A DNA stretch of 64,000 nt, from positions 62,001-126,000 of the forward strand of contig JAPULZ010000064.1 of the NCBI GenBank assembly GCA_027294455.1. The letters run 5' to 3'. Below the pieces are notes generated by a model. The model was given only the letters and a program-made list of their open reading frames with translations. It was not told the origin of the DNA and made no database searches. The translations under genes were made by a program, and so were the position numbers. Below are positions 55,259 through 63,480 of this stretch, piece by piece. The DNA comes from Gemmatimonadota bacterium. GTDB taxonomy: Bacteria > Gemmatimonadota > Gemmatimonadetes > Gemmatimonadales > GWC2-71-9. Numbering within the stretch: position 1 is the stretch's first letter; every line of letters starts with the position of its first letter.

Positions 55259-56623
55259 ATGATTGATCCTTCCTTTGGTACCACCGCGCGTGCCGTGTGG
55301 GTGACGCGCCGCCTGGCTGTGGCCGTGGCCCTCGGGGCAGCTTGCGTCCCCGGCGGGCTCTCGGAGGTGTCTCCCGCAGAGGTCCCGGAGCTGGAAGCAC
55401 GCCTGCAACGAGAGCCGGCCAACGGCGAAGTCATGCTGCGCTATGGCGCTGCACTATATGCCGCGCAGCGATGTGACAGTGCCATGGCCGTCGCCCGTCG
55501 TGGCGCAGCGCTGCTTCCCGGCGACGCGCTCGGCCCGATGATTCTGGGGCAATGCCTCGAGCAATCGGGCGACCACGTGCAGGCGATCGCGATCTACACG
55601 GCGTTCATTCGCGATCACCGTGAGGCCCGCGGCGTCGCGGCCGTTCGTGCGCGTGATTTGCTGGCGCGGCGCGAGCAGGCAACCATCTTCGCGCGCACGG
55701 CGCTCGACCGGGAAGCCGATCTGGCCGGGCAAGCTCTGGATCCCCAAACGGTCGCGGTGTTGCCGCTAGCCATCTCGGGCGACGCGCGATACGAGCCGCT
55801 GGGCCGTGGCCTCGCGCATATGATCCAATCCGATCTGGCGCTGTTGCAGCAATTCCGCATGGTCGAACGATTGCAAATCGGCGCGTTGCTCGACGAACTA
55901 GAGTTGGGGCAAACGTCGCGCGTCGATCCGACCACCGTGGCGCGAGTCGGCCGGCTCGTTCGTGCCGGACGCATGGTGCAAGGCTTGGCCGCGATTCCCC
56001 CGCAGGGAGACATCAGGATCGAAGCCAGTATCGTGCAGTCGGACGGCGAGGTGACGGATCCGGAGTTCGTGACGGGACGGTTGCGTGATCTGCTGCAGCT
56101 CGAGAAAGAGCTGGTCGTGCTGATCTCCTCACGATTGGGCTACCAACTCTCGCAGGCGGAACGGCAGTTGATTCTCGGAAACGGCACGCAGGAGTTCGCC
56201 GCATTCCTATTGTACTCACAGGGTCTGATCGCCGAGAAAATCGGTGACTATTCGGCGGCCGCCACGCACTTCTCGTCGGCGATCCGGGCCGACCCGGGTT
56301 TCCGTCAAGCCCGAGTCCAATACGAGGCGACGGCCGCGGCGGACGTGGTGCAACGCGCGGCACCCGGCCAGATCACCTCGATATCGCGCATGATCGTCCA
56401 GCAACCGATTAGCAACACCGTCCCCAATCCGGTGCTGAATGCCGTAGCCAGCGTGGTGATCGACATTGCCGCCACCCGGGCCGAAACGACCACGGCGGCC
56501 GGCCGGGGAGCCGAGCAGCAGGCGACGAGGACGACCACGGCGGTGCCCCCGCCAACGACGACGGCGACCGGAACCACTGCAACGGTGACGGGCATAGTCC
56601 GCATCATCTTCAAGTTGCCATGA
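55259..56623 (+). CDS. TPR / CsgG-FlgO-like periplasmic or outer-membrane protein
   Basis: A 454-aa protein with an N-terminal signal whose AACVPG could be a lipobox. TPR-like helices span about 45-125. A CsgG/FlgO/TolB-N-like alpha/beta domain follows (TVAVLPLAISGDARYEPLGRG, LQQFRMVERLQIGALLDEL; about 160-300). A further TPR unit lies near 320-360, then a Thr/Pro-rich tail. CsgG-type domains form or accompany outer-membrane export channels for surface fibres. It is first of three overlapping genes with a barrel protein and a giant surface protein. The family fold is likely; the secretion role is inference. Confidence 0.72.
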   Translation: MIDPSFGTTARAVWVTRRLAVAVALGAACVPGGLSEVSPAEVPELEARLQREPANGEVMLRYGAALYAAQRCDSAMAVARRGAALLPGDALGPMILGQCLEQSGDHVQAIAIYTAFIRDHREARGVAAVRARDLLARREQATIFARTALDREADLAGQALDPQTVAVLPLAISGDARYEPLGRGLAHMIQSDLALLQQFRMVERLQIGALLDELELGQTSRVDPTTVARVGRLVRAGRMVQGLAAIPPQGDIRIEASIVQSDGEVTDPEFVTGRLRDLLQLEKELVVLISSRLGYQLSQAERQLILGNGTQEFAAFLLYSQGLIAEKIGDYSAAATHFSSAIRADPGFRQARVQYEATAAADVVQRAAPGQITSISRMIVQQPISNTVPNPVLNAVASVVIDIAATRAETTTAAGRGAEQQATRTTTAVPPPTTTATGTTATVTGIVRIIFKLP

Positions 56624-57750
56624 AGAAACCACTGGGAGTATTGGTAGCCGGCGTGTTGAGCGTCGCGCCCGCAACGGCCATGGCGCAGGTTGCCTTGGAC
56701 GTGCGGTCCTCGGCGCTCTTTGAGAGCTACAAATTCGATGCCGGCCTTCCCTTCTCGAAAGTTTCCGAATTCACCGTTCCGGTGGGTATTACGATCGGGT
56801 TGGGACGGTTTGGCAATTTCACCATCTCGTCGGGGTACGCCTCTGTCGAGCTGATCAGCTCCGATCCGGTACAGCTGGCCGACCAGACGGTATCGGGCAT
56901 GCTCGACACCGAAACGCGTCTCACCGTCAACGTCGTGCCGGGTCGCTTGGTGGCGCTGTTCACCGGCGTGCTGCCTACAGGCATCAAGACGGTCCAGTTC
57001 GAGGAGCTTTCGATTCTCGGGGCCATCTCGAGCGACGTCATCGGATTCTCCACGTCCGACATCGGGACGGGGGGCAGCGTGGGGGGAGGATTCGCCGGGG
57101 CGTTCCCCATGGGCAATATGGCCATGGGCTTCGGCGCGACCTACCGCCACCCCCTGTCGTATCAGCCGCTCGTGGGACAGAGCGATCTGTTGCGCCCGGG
57201 ACCCGAGGTGATGGTGCGTGGTGGCCTGGAGGGTGGGATCGCGCGCCGCACGTACCTGCGTGTTGCCGGGATCTTCGCCCGACGGATGAAAGACAAGGTG
57301 AACGGGGGCCTCCAGAACGGGGTGGGCAACCGCTTCATCGGATACCTATCGCTCGAGCAGGGCATCGGCCGGTCCACCGTCACGGTGTACGGGTTCGATG
57401 TGTTTCGAGCCGATCCCCAGGTCGAGCCGACCGCCGCAGGGGCTGCGCTGTTGCCCCGTGGCAACCTCATCGCGTTTGGTGGCCAGATCTCGCTGCCCAT
57501 CGGCCGATCGGTGAGCTTCATCCCGCGCGGGGAGTTTCGACGCTCCAACGCCGCGCCCGACACCGTCGATACCAGCCTGCAGCGATTGGGCGATTCGTTC
57601 CGGTTCGGCGCCGACGTTCGTATTCGTGCGAGTCGTAGTTTCGCCTTCGTCCTGTACGGTGGCGGTTTCACAGGCACCGCGTACCAGTCCGCAACGCGAG
57701 TCGGCGTGACCGGTTTTCGTGCTGCAGTTCATTTGGAAGTGACACGTTGA
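56620..57750 (+). CDS. Predicted outer-membrane beta-barrel protein
   Basis: A 376-aa protein with a clear signal peptide (cleavage after ATAMA, about residue 22). Many Gly/aromatic amphipathic strands follow (FAGAFPMGNMAMGFGATYRH, FAFVLYGGGFTG), ending in a strand-like HLEVTR. It probably forms a large barrel in the outer membrane. ATG 56620 overlaps the CsgG-like gene stop (ATGA), and its own stop overlaps the TTG of the giant protein (TTGA). It may be a channel or anchor for the third gene's product, by context only. Confidence 0.72.
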   Translation: MKKPLGVLVAGVLSVAPATAMAQVALDVRSSALFESYKFDAGLPFSKVSEFTVPVGITIGLGRFGNFTISSGYASVELISSDPVQLADQTVSGMLDTETRLTVNVVPGRLVALFTGVLPTGIKTVQFEELSILGAISSDVIGFSTSDIGTGGSVGGGFAGAFPMGNMAMGFGATYRHPLSYQPLVGQSDLLRPGPEVMVRGGLEGGIARRTYLRVAGIFARRMKDKVNGGLQNGVGNRFIGYLSLEQGIGRSTVTVYGFDVFRADPQVEPTAAGAALLPRGNLIAFGGQISLPIGRSVSFIPRGEFRRSNAAPDTVDTSLQRLGDSFRFGADVRIRASRSFAFVLYGGGFTGTAYQSATRVGVTGFRAAVHLEVTR

Positions 57751-60700
57751 AAGTAGTTTCTCCTTACCGGTTGTCTTGGCGCGCGCTCGCGGGGGCGGTG
57801 CTCGTTGGACTCGTGACCGCGAATTGCACGGACACGGCCGGCCCGGATACCGCCTCGCAGGGACGCATCGCCATCGTCCCGGTGTTCGAGAGCAGTGCCG
57901 CGGGCATCGTGGCGGTGGATCAAGTCGGCATTGCCCTCCTGCGTTCGGACTCGTCCACCGTGGCACTCGATACGGTCATACAGTTGGAGCCCGGACAGGA
58001 TTCGGTGGATCTGACCGTCACCGTCACGGTGCTGAGGCAGAGCGAGCAGTTCTTCCTGGAGATCACACTGCTGGATGCTGCCAGTGACACCGTTTTCCGT
58101 GGCGGGCCGATGCTGGTCACGGCGAGCACGTCCGGCAGGGGGGAGCCGGTGCTGATTCCGCTCGTCTACACGGGTGTGGGTGCCGATGCCGCCGGCGTGC
58201 GGATCACGACGACCAACGCCACCGCCTTCTTCGGCGACAGTGTTGAATTTGTGGCCGAGGCCTTCGATGGCGGTGGGGTCGCGATTCCTGGGACCCCCGT
58301 GCGCTGGCATACCACCGACGAGACGATCGCGTCCTTCCCCGACCACCGAGCAGCGTGGGCCCATGGCGGCTCGGCACGCGGCTCCGTCCCCGTCGTGGCC
58401 ACCCTCTTGAACGGACCCACCGACACGTCGTCGGTGCTGGTCCAGCCGGTGCCGATCGAGATCGCGGTGTCGGCAGGCGACGGCCAAACCGCTCCCGTGG
58501 GGAGCGTGCTGCCGACGCCCATAGAAATCCTGGTGACGGCCGCCGACTTGCTCGGAGTCGAGGGCGTCCTCGTCGTATTTGGAGTCGCCGGCGGCAATGG
58601 GACCCTCTCGGTGGATTCCGTGGTGACCGACGGGTTCGGCAAGGCCCAAGCGGTGTGGACGCTGGGCGCAACCCCTGGCAACCTGCAGGCGACCGCGGTC
58701 GTTCCGGCCATCGCCGATACGGCATTTGTCAGTGCGACCGGCACCGTGGCGGCGGTGTCCTGGATCAATCCCGCCGGCGGCAACTGGAGCAATGCGGCGA
58801 ACTGGAATCCGGCCATCGTGCCCGGCTTTGGCAATCAAGCGCTCATCGACCTGGACGGTACCTATACCGTCACGCTCGATGTGACGACCCAGGTGAGCGT
58901 GCTCACCGTCGGGGCGGCCACAGGGACGCAGACACTCTCGATCGCGACTAATATCCTCACCGTGGATGCTCCATCGAGCATCGGGGTCAACGGTGTGCTC
59001 GATTTGAGCGGTGGGACGCTCAACGGCATCGGCACGCTGTCGGTGTTCGGTAGCATGCTCTGGTCCGGCGGTACCATGAGTGACGGTGGAACGCTCCGGG
59101 TGGAGACCGGCGGCCTGCTGACCCTCGGCGGCGGCACCAAGACGCTCCTCGGCGGTCGCCGCATCGACAACGTGGGGAACGTCACCTGGCTAGCCGGCGA
59201 TATCAATGCCGGCGAGGCCTCGTCGATCATCAACGAGCCGGGGGCCACAATGGGCATTCAGGGTGACGTGCAGCTCTTGCAGGGCCCGGGCGCGCCGTCG
59301 GCATTCTTCAACGGCGGTATGGTGACCAGGTCCACTGGCACAGGCACGGTCTCCATCAACGTGATCTTCGACAACAACGGGGCCGTGGACGTCTTGAGCG
59401 GTCTCCTCGACCTCGCGGGCGGTGGTTTCGGCACGGGTTCATTCGACGTATCCATCGGTGCCACCCTCCACTTCGAGGGTAACCACGACTTCGGGTCGAT
59501 CGTGAACAACGGCGTGGTGGACGTGGGGGCGGGAATCGCCAGGCTCACCGGCGCCTTCACCCACTCCGCCGGCGCGACCTTGTCGGGCTTCGGGGAGTTC
59601 AAGGTGGACGGGGACATCATCACGACAGGCACCATTGCCATGCCGGCCGGCGAATTGGCCGTGGGCGGGACGCTGAACTCCACGGGGGCCTTCAGCGTGG
59701 GGACTGTCACGTTCTTCGGGACCGCGCAGACCATTCCGGTTTCGTTGGCGTATCAGAATATCCAGGTGCTCGGCACGGCGGCCATCGACGGGACGTTGTC
59801 GATGAGCGGGTTCATCGTCGTGTTCGGATTCGGCGATCTGACCATCAGCTCGGTCGCGGACGTCAGTACATCGAGTGATGTCATCGTGACCGACGACGCG
59901 ACCTTGAACGTCACCGGCGGCGGCCAGCTCACCGTTGGTAACGATCTCATCGCCCAAATGAATGCGGGGGTGTACATCGGATTGGCATCGACGATCAATG
60001 TCGCCAAGCGATTCGTGACGCAGGACCAGGCGTATCTCAACATGGGTATTGGCGTGGTGCTCGACGTTGACGGGGACGTGGAGTTCGGCGGTGGGTCCAC
60101 CGCGGGCATGCTTCCAGACGGCGTCATTTTTGTGGGCGGCAACTTCACCCAGTTGGGCGATCCCTCGAGCTTCGCCGCGTCGGGAGTGCACCAGGTCATT
60201 TTCGACGGGCTCAGTCCCCAGACTATCACGTTCACCGATTTTACGAATTCGTTCTTCCAGAATTTGTCGGGCGCGGGGTTCGCGGACATCGTGATCGCCT
60301 CGGAAATCGAAGTCACGGGCAACATGTCGGTGACGTCGCCCGGCTCGGTCCTCGGCAGCGGCATGGAAATCAACGTCCGCGGAAACTTCGATATCGGAAT
60401 CGGTGCGACACTGTCCCTCTTTGAGCTCGAAATCGACGGCATCTTGAACGCGTCGAACGTGAGCCTCTATGACGTCTTCGAAACCGACTTCCACGGTACC
60501 GGGCAAACCATCCCGACGGACCTTCCGTACAACGACCTAACCGTCAGTGGCGAAGCCGCGTTCATGAACGCGGGCAGCGGCTCGATCGCGGGCAATATCC
60601 TCATATCGGATTTCGGTATCCTGACGATGAATCAGGCGAGCATGACGGTGATGGGTAACTTCAGCACCACCCAGAACGGCGTCCTGGTGATGAACGACCC

Positions 60701-61409
60701 CTTCGATGTCCTGACGGTCATGGGCAACGTGGATTTTGGCGGTGACAACACGAATGCCTTGCTCGACGACGGAACCCTCTACGTCGGCGGGAACTTCACC
60801 CAGAGTGCTCTCGCCAGTCCCGAGAGCTTCCACCCGGGCGGCAACCACACGGTCGTGTTCAACGGCACCGGACCCCAAAACGTGATGTTCGCGACGCCCG
60901 GGATCGGAATCGCGGCCATGCTGTCCCATTTCGCGAACGTGGCGTTCGAGAACACGGGCTCGGGCGTGATTCTGATGAGCGATGTGTTCGCGCACTCGAA
61001 CCTCATCTCATCCACGGGGCCGGCGAGTACGGTCTTCGGAAACGGGTACCGGCTGGCCGTCGGCGGGCTCGACGTCAACGATCTGGTTCTGGATCACGTG
61101 TTGCTGGAGTGGAACGGCACGCCGACCTTCCCGTCATTCGGGTCGTTCATCGGGTTCAACAATGTGACGTTCCAAGGAGCTTACGCCACGAACGACCGCC
61201 AGTTCACGGTCATTCATCCGGGCGCAGCCGCACCATTCGCCTTCACGGGACTGAACTTCACGTTCGCCCCAACGCTGCCGGGCATGTACATCTATGCTAG
61301 TGACAGCGACAGTGCGGCTCCCTTCCTGACGATCAACGTGACCGCGTCGATTCCGGCCACCTCGGGGGGACTCGCGGTCTCTGCCGGTGGCGCAGTGATC
61401 AGCTGGTAG
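57747..61409 (+). CDS. 1220-aa repeat-rich surface protein (adhesin-like)
   Basis: The N-terminal signal (to C27 in VTANCTD) could be a lipoprotein signal although Asn at -1 is atypical. Big/invasin-type Ig-like domains span about 130-325. The GGNWSNAANWNPAIVPG motif at about 335-355 is typical of pectin-lyase-fold or autotransporter-type surface proteins. A long parallel-beta-helix-like region follows. Tandem units recur, such as GTAQTIPVSLAYQNIQV (about 657) and GTGQTIPTDLPYNDLTV (about 917), or VFVGGNFTQ-type segments near 790 and 1010. Asx/Gly/Thr-rich, with no sortase or T9SS C-terminal signal I recognise. The TTG start overlaps the barrel gene. Confidence 0.75.
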   Translation: MKVVSPYRLSWRALAGAVLVGLVTANCTDTAGPDTASQGRIAIVPVFESSAAGIVAVDQVGIALLRSDSSTVALDTVIQLEPGQDSVDLTVTVTVLRQSEQFFLEITLLDAASDTVFRGGPMLVTASTSGRGEPVLIPLVYTGVGADAAGVRITTTNATAFFGDSVEFVAEAFDGGGVAIPGTPVRWHTTDETIASFPDHRAAWAHGGSARGSVPVVATLLNGPTDTSSVLVQPVPIEIAVSAGDGQTAPVGSVLPTPIEILVTAADLLGVEGVLVVFGVAGGNGTLSVDSVVTDGFGKAQAVWTLGATPGNLQATAVVPAIADTAFVSATGTVAAVSWINPAGGNWSNAANWNPAIVPGFGNQALIDLDGTYTVTLDVTTQVSVLTVGAATGTQTLSIATNILTVDAPSSIGVNGVLDLSGGTLNGIGTLSVFGSMLWSGGTMSDGGTLRVETGGLLTLGGGTKTLLGGRRIDNVGNVTWLAGDINAGEASSIINEPGATMGIQGDVQLLQGPGAPSAFFNGGMVTRSTGTGTVSINVIFDNNGAVDVLSGLLDLAGGGFGTGSFDVSIGATLHFEGNHDFGSIVNNGVVDVGAGIARLTGAFTHSAGATLSGFGEFKVDGDIITTGTIAMPAGELAVGGTLNSTGAFSVGTVTFFGTAQTIPVSLAYQNIQVLGTAAIDGTLSMSGFIVVFGFGDLTISSVADVSTSSDVIVTDDATLNVTGGGQLTVGNDLIAQMNAGVYIGLASTINVAKRFVTQDQAYLNMGIGVVLDVDGDVEFGGGSTAGMLPDGVIFVGGNFTQLGDPSSFAASGVHQVIFDGLSPQTITFTDFTNSFFQNLSGAGFADIVIASEIEVTGNMSVTSPGSVLGSGMEINVRGNFDIGIGATLSLFELEIDGILNASNVSLYDVFETDFHGTGQTIPTDLPYNDLTVSGEAAFMNAGSGSIAGNILISDFGILTMNQASMTVMGNFSTTQNGVLVMNDPFDVLTVMGNVDFGGDNTNALLDDGTLYVGGNFTQSALASPESFHPGGNHTVVFNGTGPQNVMFATPGIGIAAMLSHFANVAFENTGSGVILMSDVFAHSNLISSTGPASTVFGNGYRLAVGGLDVNDLVLDHVLLEWNGTPTFPSFGSFIGFNNVTFQGAYATNDRQFTVIHPGAAAPFAFTGLNFTFAPTLPGMYIYASDSDSAAPFLTINVTASIPATSGGLAVSAGGAVISW

Positions 61410-61453
61410 CAAGTCGCGGCGGGCTGTGAGGCCGGCTCACGGGAAGGTACGAA

Positions 61454-61488
61454 AGTGGGTGGAATTCGCTCGACGAATTCCACCCACT
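61454..61488. terminator. Bidirectional hairpin between convergent genes
   Basis: Perfect 15-bp stem AGTGGGTGGAATTCG - CTCGA - CGAATTCCACCCACT, 45 bases after the giant surface gene and 21 bases past the end of the opposing gene. No strong T-run on either side, so it may act as an RNA-stabilising or Rho-assisted end. Confidence 0.55.
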
Positions 61489-61508
61489 CGTATATTGGGT
61501 GTAGCCGG

Positions 61509-62150
61509 TCAGTCGCTGCGCTCGATCTTGAAGTTGTGCACCCGCATGTCCACGTTGTGGTTCATGCGGAAGCCAACGATTCCGTCGGTGTACACGTCGG
61601 CCGCTTTTTCACGATGCACTTCCTGGCCATTCAACATGAAGATGACGTCCTCCGGCGTGACGCGCACGGCCAGGGTATTGGTCACGTGTCCCTCGGCTGA
61701 CTGATTGACGGCTGCGTGCTCGGTCCACTGGGTGAGATACGCGGTTTCACTACCGGTGCGCGTCTTGACCAGATAGTTACCGTCCCCTCGTACCAGGACG
61801 TACGTGTATGCCTGGCCCTCGCCCTGCAGGTCGGCGCCGCCGAAGACTAGGCCCACGCCGTGGGCATGGCCCTTGGAGCTGAGCTGTTCGAAATCGGCGC
61901 TGATGGTGTAGCTGCCGTGAGCGACGTCTTCGTCGCGATAGAAGACCACCGCCGGTCCGACGCTGACCTCCCACCCCGTTGCGGTTTCCTCGAAACGCAC
62001 GTTGGAGAAGTCCTGGCCGCGGTCGGTGCGGGCCATCCAACCTTCGGCCAGCTTGCCGCCGCCGGCGATGGCCCGGTCGGCGTCGTGGTCCTGGGCTATG
62101 GCCGGCAGTGCCAAGGAGAGTGCCACCAGGGTCAATGGTATGGAGCGCAT
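61509..62150 (-). CDS. Secreted DUF1080-like (concanavalin-fold) protein
   Basis: A 213-aa protein with a signal peptide (cleavage after PAIA, about residue 19) and a jelly-roll domain. SYTISADFEQLSSKGHAHGVGLVFGG, NYLVKTRTG and VIFMLNGQEVHR resemble 3-keto-disaccharide hydrolase/DUF1080 or laminin-G-like carbohydrate-binding folds. Catalytic residues cannot be assigned. It is a single gene facing the giant surface gene across a hairpin. ATG 62150 is the start. Confidence 0.7.
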   Translation of the reverse strand: MRSIPLTLVALSLALPAIAQDHDADRAIAGGGKLAEGWMARTDRGQDFSNVRFEETATGWEVSVGPAVVFYRDEDVAHGSYTISADFEQLSSKGHAHGVGLVFGGADLQGEGQAYTYVLVRGDGNYLVKTRTGSETAYLTQWTEHAAVNQSAEGHVTNTLAVRVTPEDVIFMLNGQEVHREKAADVYTDGIVGFRMNHNVDMRVHNFKIERSD

Positions 62151-62372
62151 GGTTCACCTCGTTAGGGGGTTCGATTCACAGCCTACACGGCCGGTCTCGG
62201 GACAACAATCGGACAATATATTTGGTTCGCCCATGCCCCGGCAGTGGTGGCCGTGGGAGCCGCCCTGCAGGGGTCCATCGGATTCTGGCTCGGTCCTCCT
62301 AGCTCCGCTACTAGTACTGATCGGGCCGGGTTTGGTTCCAGGACCTCACCTGAGGAGCCTATATTCCGCGCC
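62151..62372. other. Divergent intergenic region
   Basis: 222 bases between the DUF1080-like gene and the kinase. It contains AT-rich ACAATATATTTGG near 62214 and TATATT at 62360. No gene or repeat seen. Confidence 0.4.
62360..62365 (+). promoter_or_regulatory. Candidate -10 giving a leaderless kinase mRNA
   Basis: TATATT ends seven bases before ATG 62373, so transcription would start at or next to the start codon. No Shine-Dalgarno precedes the ATG. The -35 is weak. Confidence 0.4.
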
Positions 62373-63203
62373 ATGAAGGATCCCCTCGACCAGATACGTG
62401 ACGCGCTCCGTGGTCGCTACGACGTGGAGCGCCTGCTCGGAAAAGGCGGGATGGCCACGGTGTTTCTGGGCGTCGATCGCTCCAGTAACGCGCAGGTGGC
62501 GCTCAAGGTTCTGAGTTTGGGCGTCGCCACGCGCATCATGAAGGAGCGGTTTCATCGGGAACTCGGGGTGGGAACCAAACTCGCCCACCCTCACATCGTG
62601 CCGATCGTCGACGGGGGTGAGATCGACGGGCTCCCGTTTCTGGTGATGCCCTACCTGTCCGAGGGCTCCCTGCACCAGCGGCTGGCAGGGGCGCGGCTGG
62701 AAATCGGCGAAGCCCTGCAGATCGGCCGGGAGATCGGCGACGCGTTGGCGTACGCCCACGAGCTCGGCATCATCCATCGCGACATCAAGCCGGACAACGT
62801 CCTTTTCTCTGAGGGGCGTGCGTTGGTGTCCGACTTCGGCGTCGCCGTCGCGATCTCGGCGTCGTTGGACGATCGTCTGACGGTGCCGGGCGAGGTGCTG
62901 GGCACGCCGACGTACATGAGTCCCGAACAGGCGATCGGACGCTACCAGCTGGACGCCCGGACCGACCAGTACAGTTTGGCCTGCGTGATCTGCGAAATGC
63001 TGACCGGGGAGCCGCCCTTTCGGCCCGCCAACCCGGAAGCCATCATCGTCCGCCGCTTCACCGACGATGCCCCGGATATGTGTGCGCTCCGTCCCGACGT
63101 GGGCCGGTCCGTCGCGGACGCATTGCGAACAGCCTTGGAATGGAAGCCCGATCGGCGCTTCGGGTCCATCGCCGAGTTCCGCGACGCCCTGATTACGGAC
63201 TGA
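62373..63203 (+). CDS. Ser/Thr protein kinase (kinase domain only)
   Basis: A 276-aa Hanks-type kinase: glycine loop GKGGMATVFLG, ATP Lys in VALKVL, catalytic loop HRDIKPDNVLF, DFG (SDFGVAV) and GTPTYMSPEQA. It ends soon after the C-lobe with no membrane segment, PASTA or other sensor, unlike most bacterial relatives, so it is a soluble cytoplasmic kinase. ATG 62373 is preferred; the ORF-track start at 62244 adds 43 non-conserved residues. No phosphatase gene is adjacent. Confidence 0.9.
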   Translation: MKDPLDQIRDALRGRYDVERLLGKGGMATVFLGVDRSSNAQVALKVLSLGVATRIMKERFHRELGVGTKLAHPHIVPIVDGGEIDGLPFLVMPYLSEGSLHQRLAGARLEIGEALQIGREIGDALAYAHELGIIHRDIKPDNVLFSEGRALVSDFGVAVAISASLDDRLTVPGEVLGTPTYMSPEQAIGRYQLDARTDQYSLACVICEMLTGEPPFRPANPEAIIVRRFTDDAPDMCALRPDVGRSVADALRTALEWKPDRRFGSIAEFRDALITD

Positions 63204-63480
63204 GGAGGATCTCGTCCGACTCATATGAGAATAGGACTCATTCTCACGATGAATGCGGGTCGCCCCACGCAAGGGGAGCTCACCCGTACCGGCCCTGCGA
63301 CGGCCAGCGGTGGTCGGTGCAGAGATGCTGAGTCGAGCCACAGGGGCCCCCGCTATGTATCTCTGTGGCAGGGCAATCAAAGATGGCGGACACCCGTTGG
63401 TGGCCCCGACCCGCCTCCCGCGATAGGTTCCAGTCCCGGCCAGGGCGATCCCGCCGATACATGTGAGCCTCGGGGGCAGC
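63204..63480. other. 277-bp intergenic region with several hairpins
   Basis: It contains the palindrome CTCATATGAG (63220-63229), a 7-bp stem TGAGAAT/ATTCTCA (63226-63246) and a two-part hairpin CGGGT-CG-CCCC-ACGCAA-GGGG-AGCTC-ACCCG (63256-63286). A possible longer pairing GTGG...CCAC lies further on. It does not match a riboswitch family I know. It ends at the transaldolase start. Confidence 0.4.

Noticed and set aside
63250-63300. Possible c-di-GMP (GEMM-I) riboswitch from the CACGCAAGGG string
   Set aside because: The remaining conserved GEMM elements and tetraloop-receptor pattern are absent.
63330-63380. Possible cobalamin-riboswitch B12 box (AGTCGAGCCACAGG)
   Set aside because: Only a loose match; the core upstream elements are missing and the downstream gene is a transaldolase.
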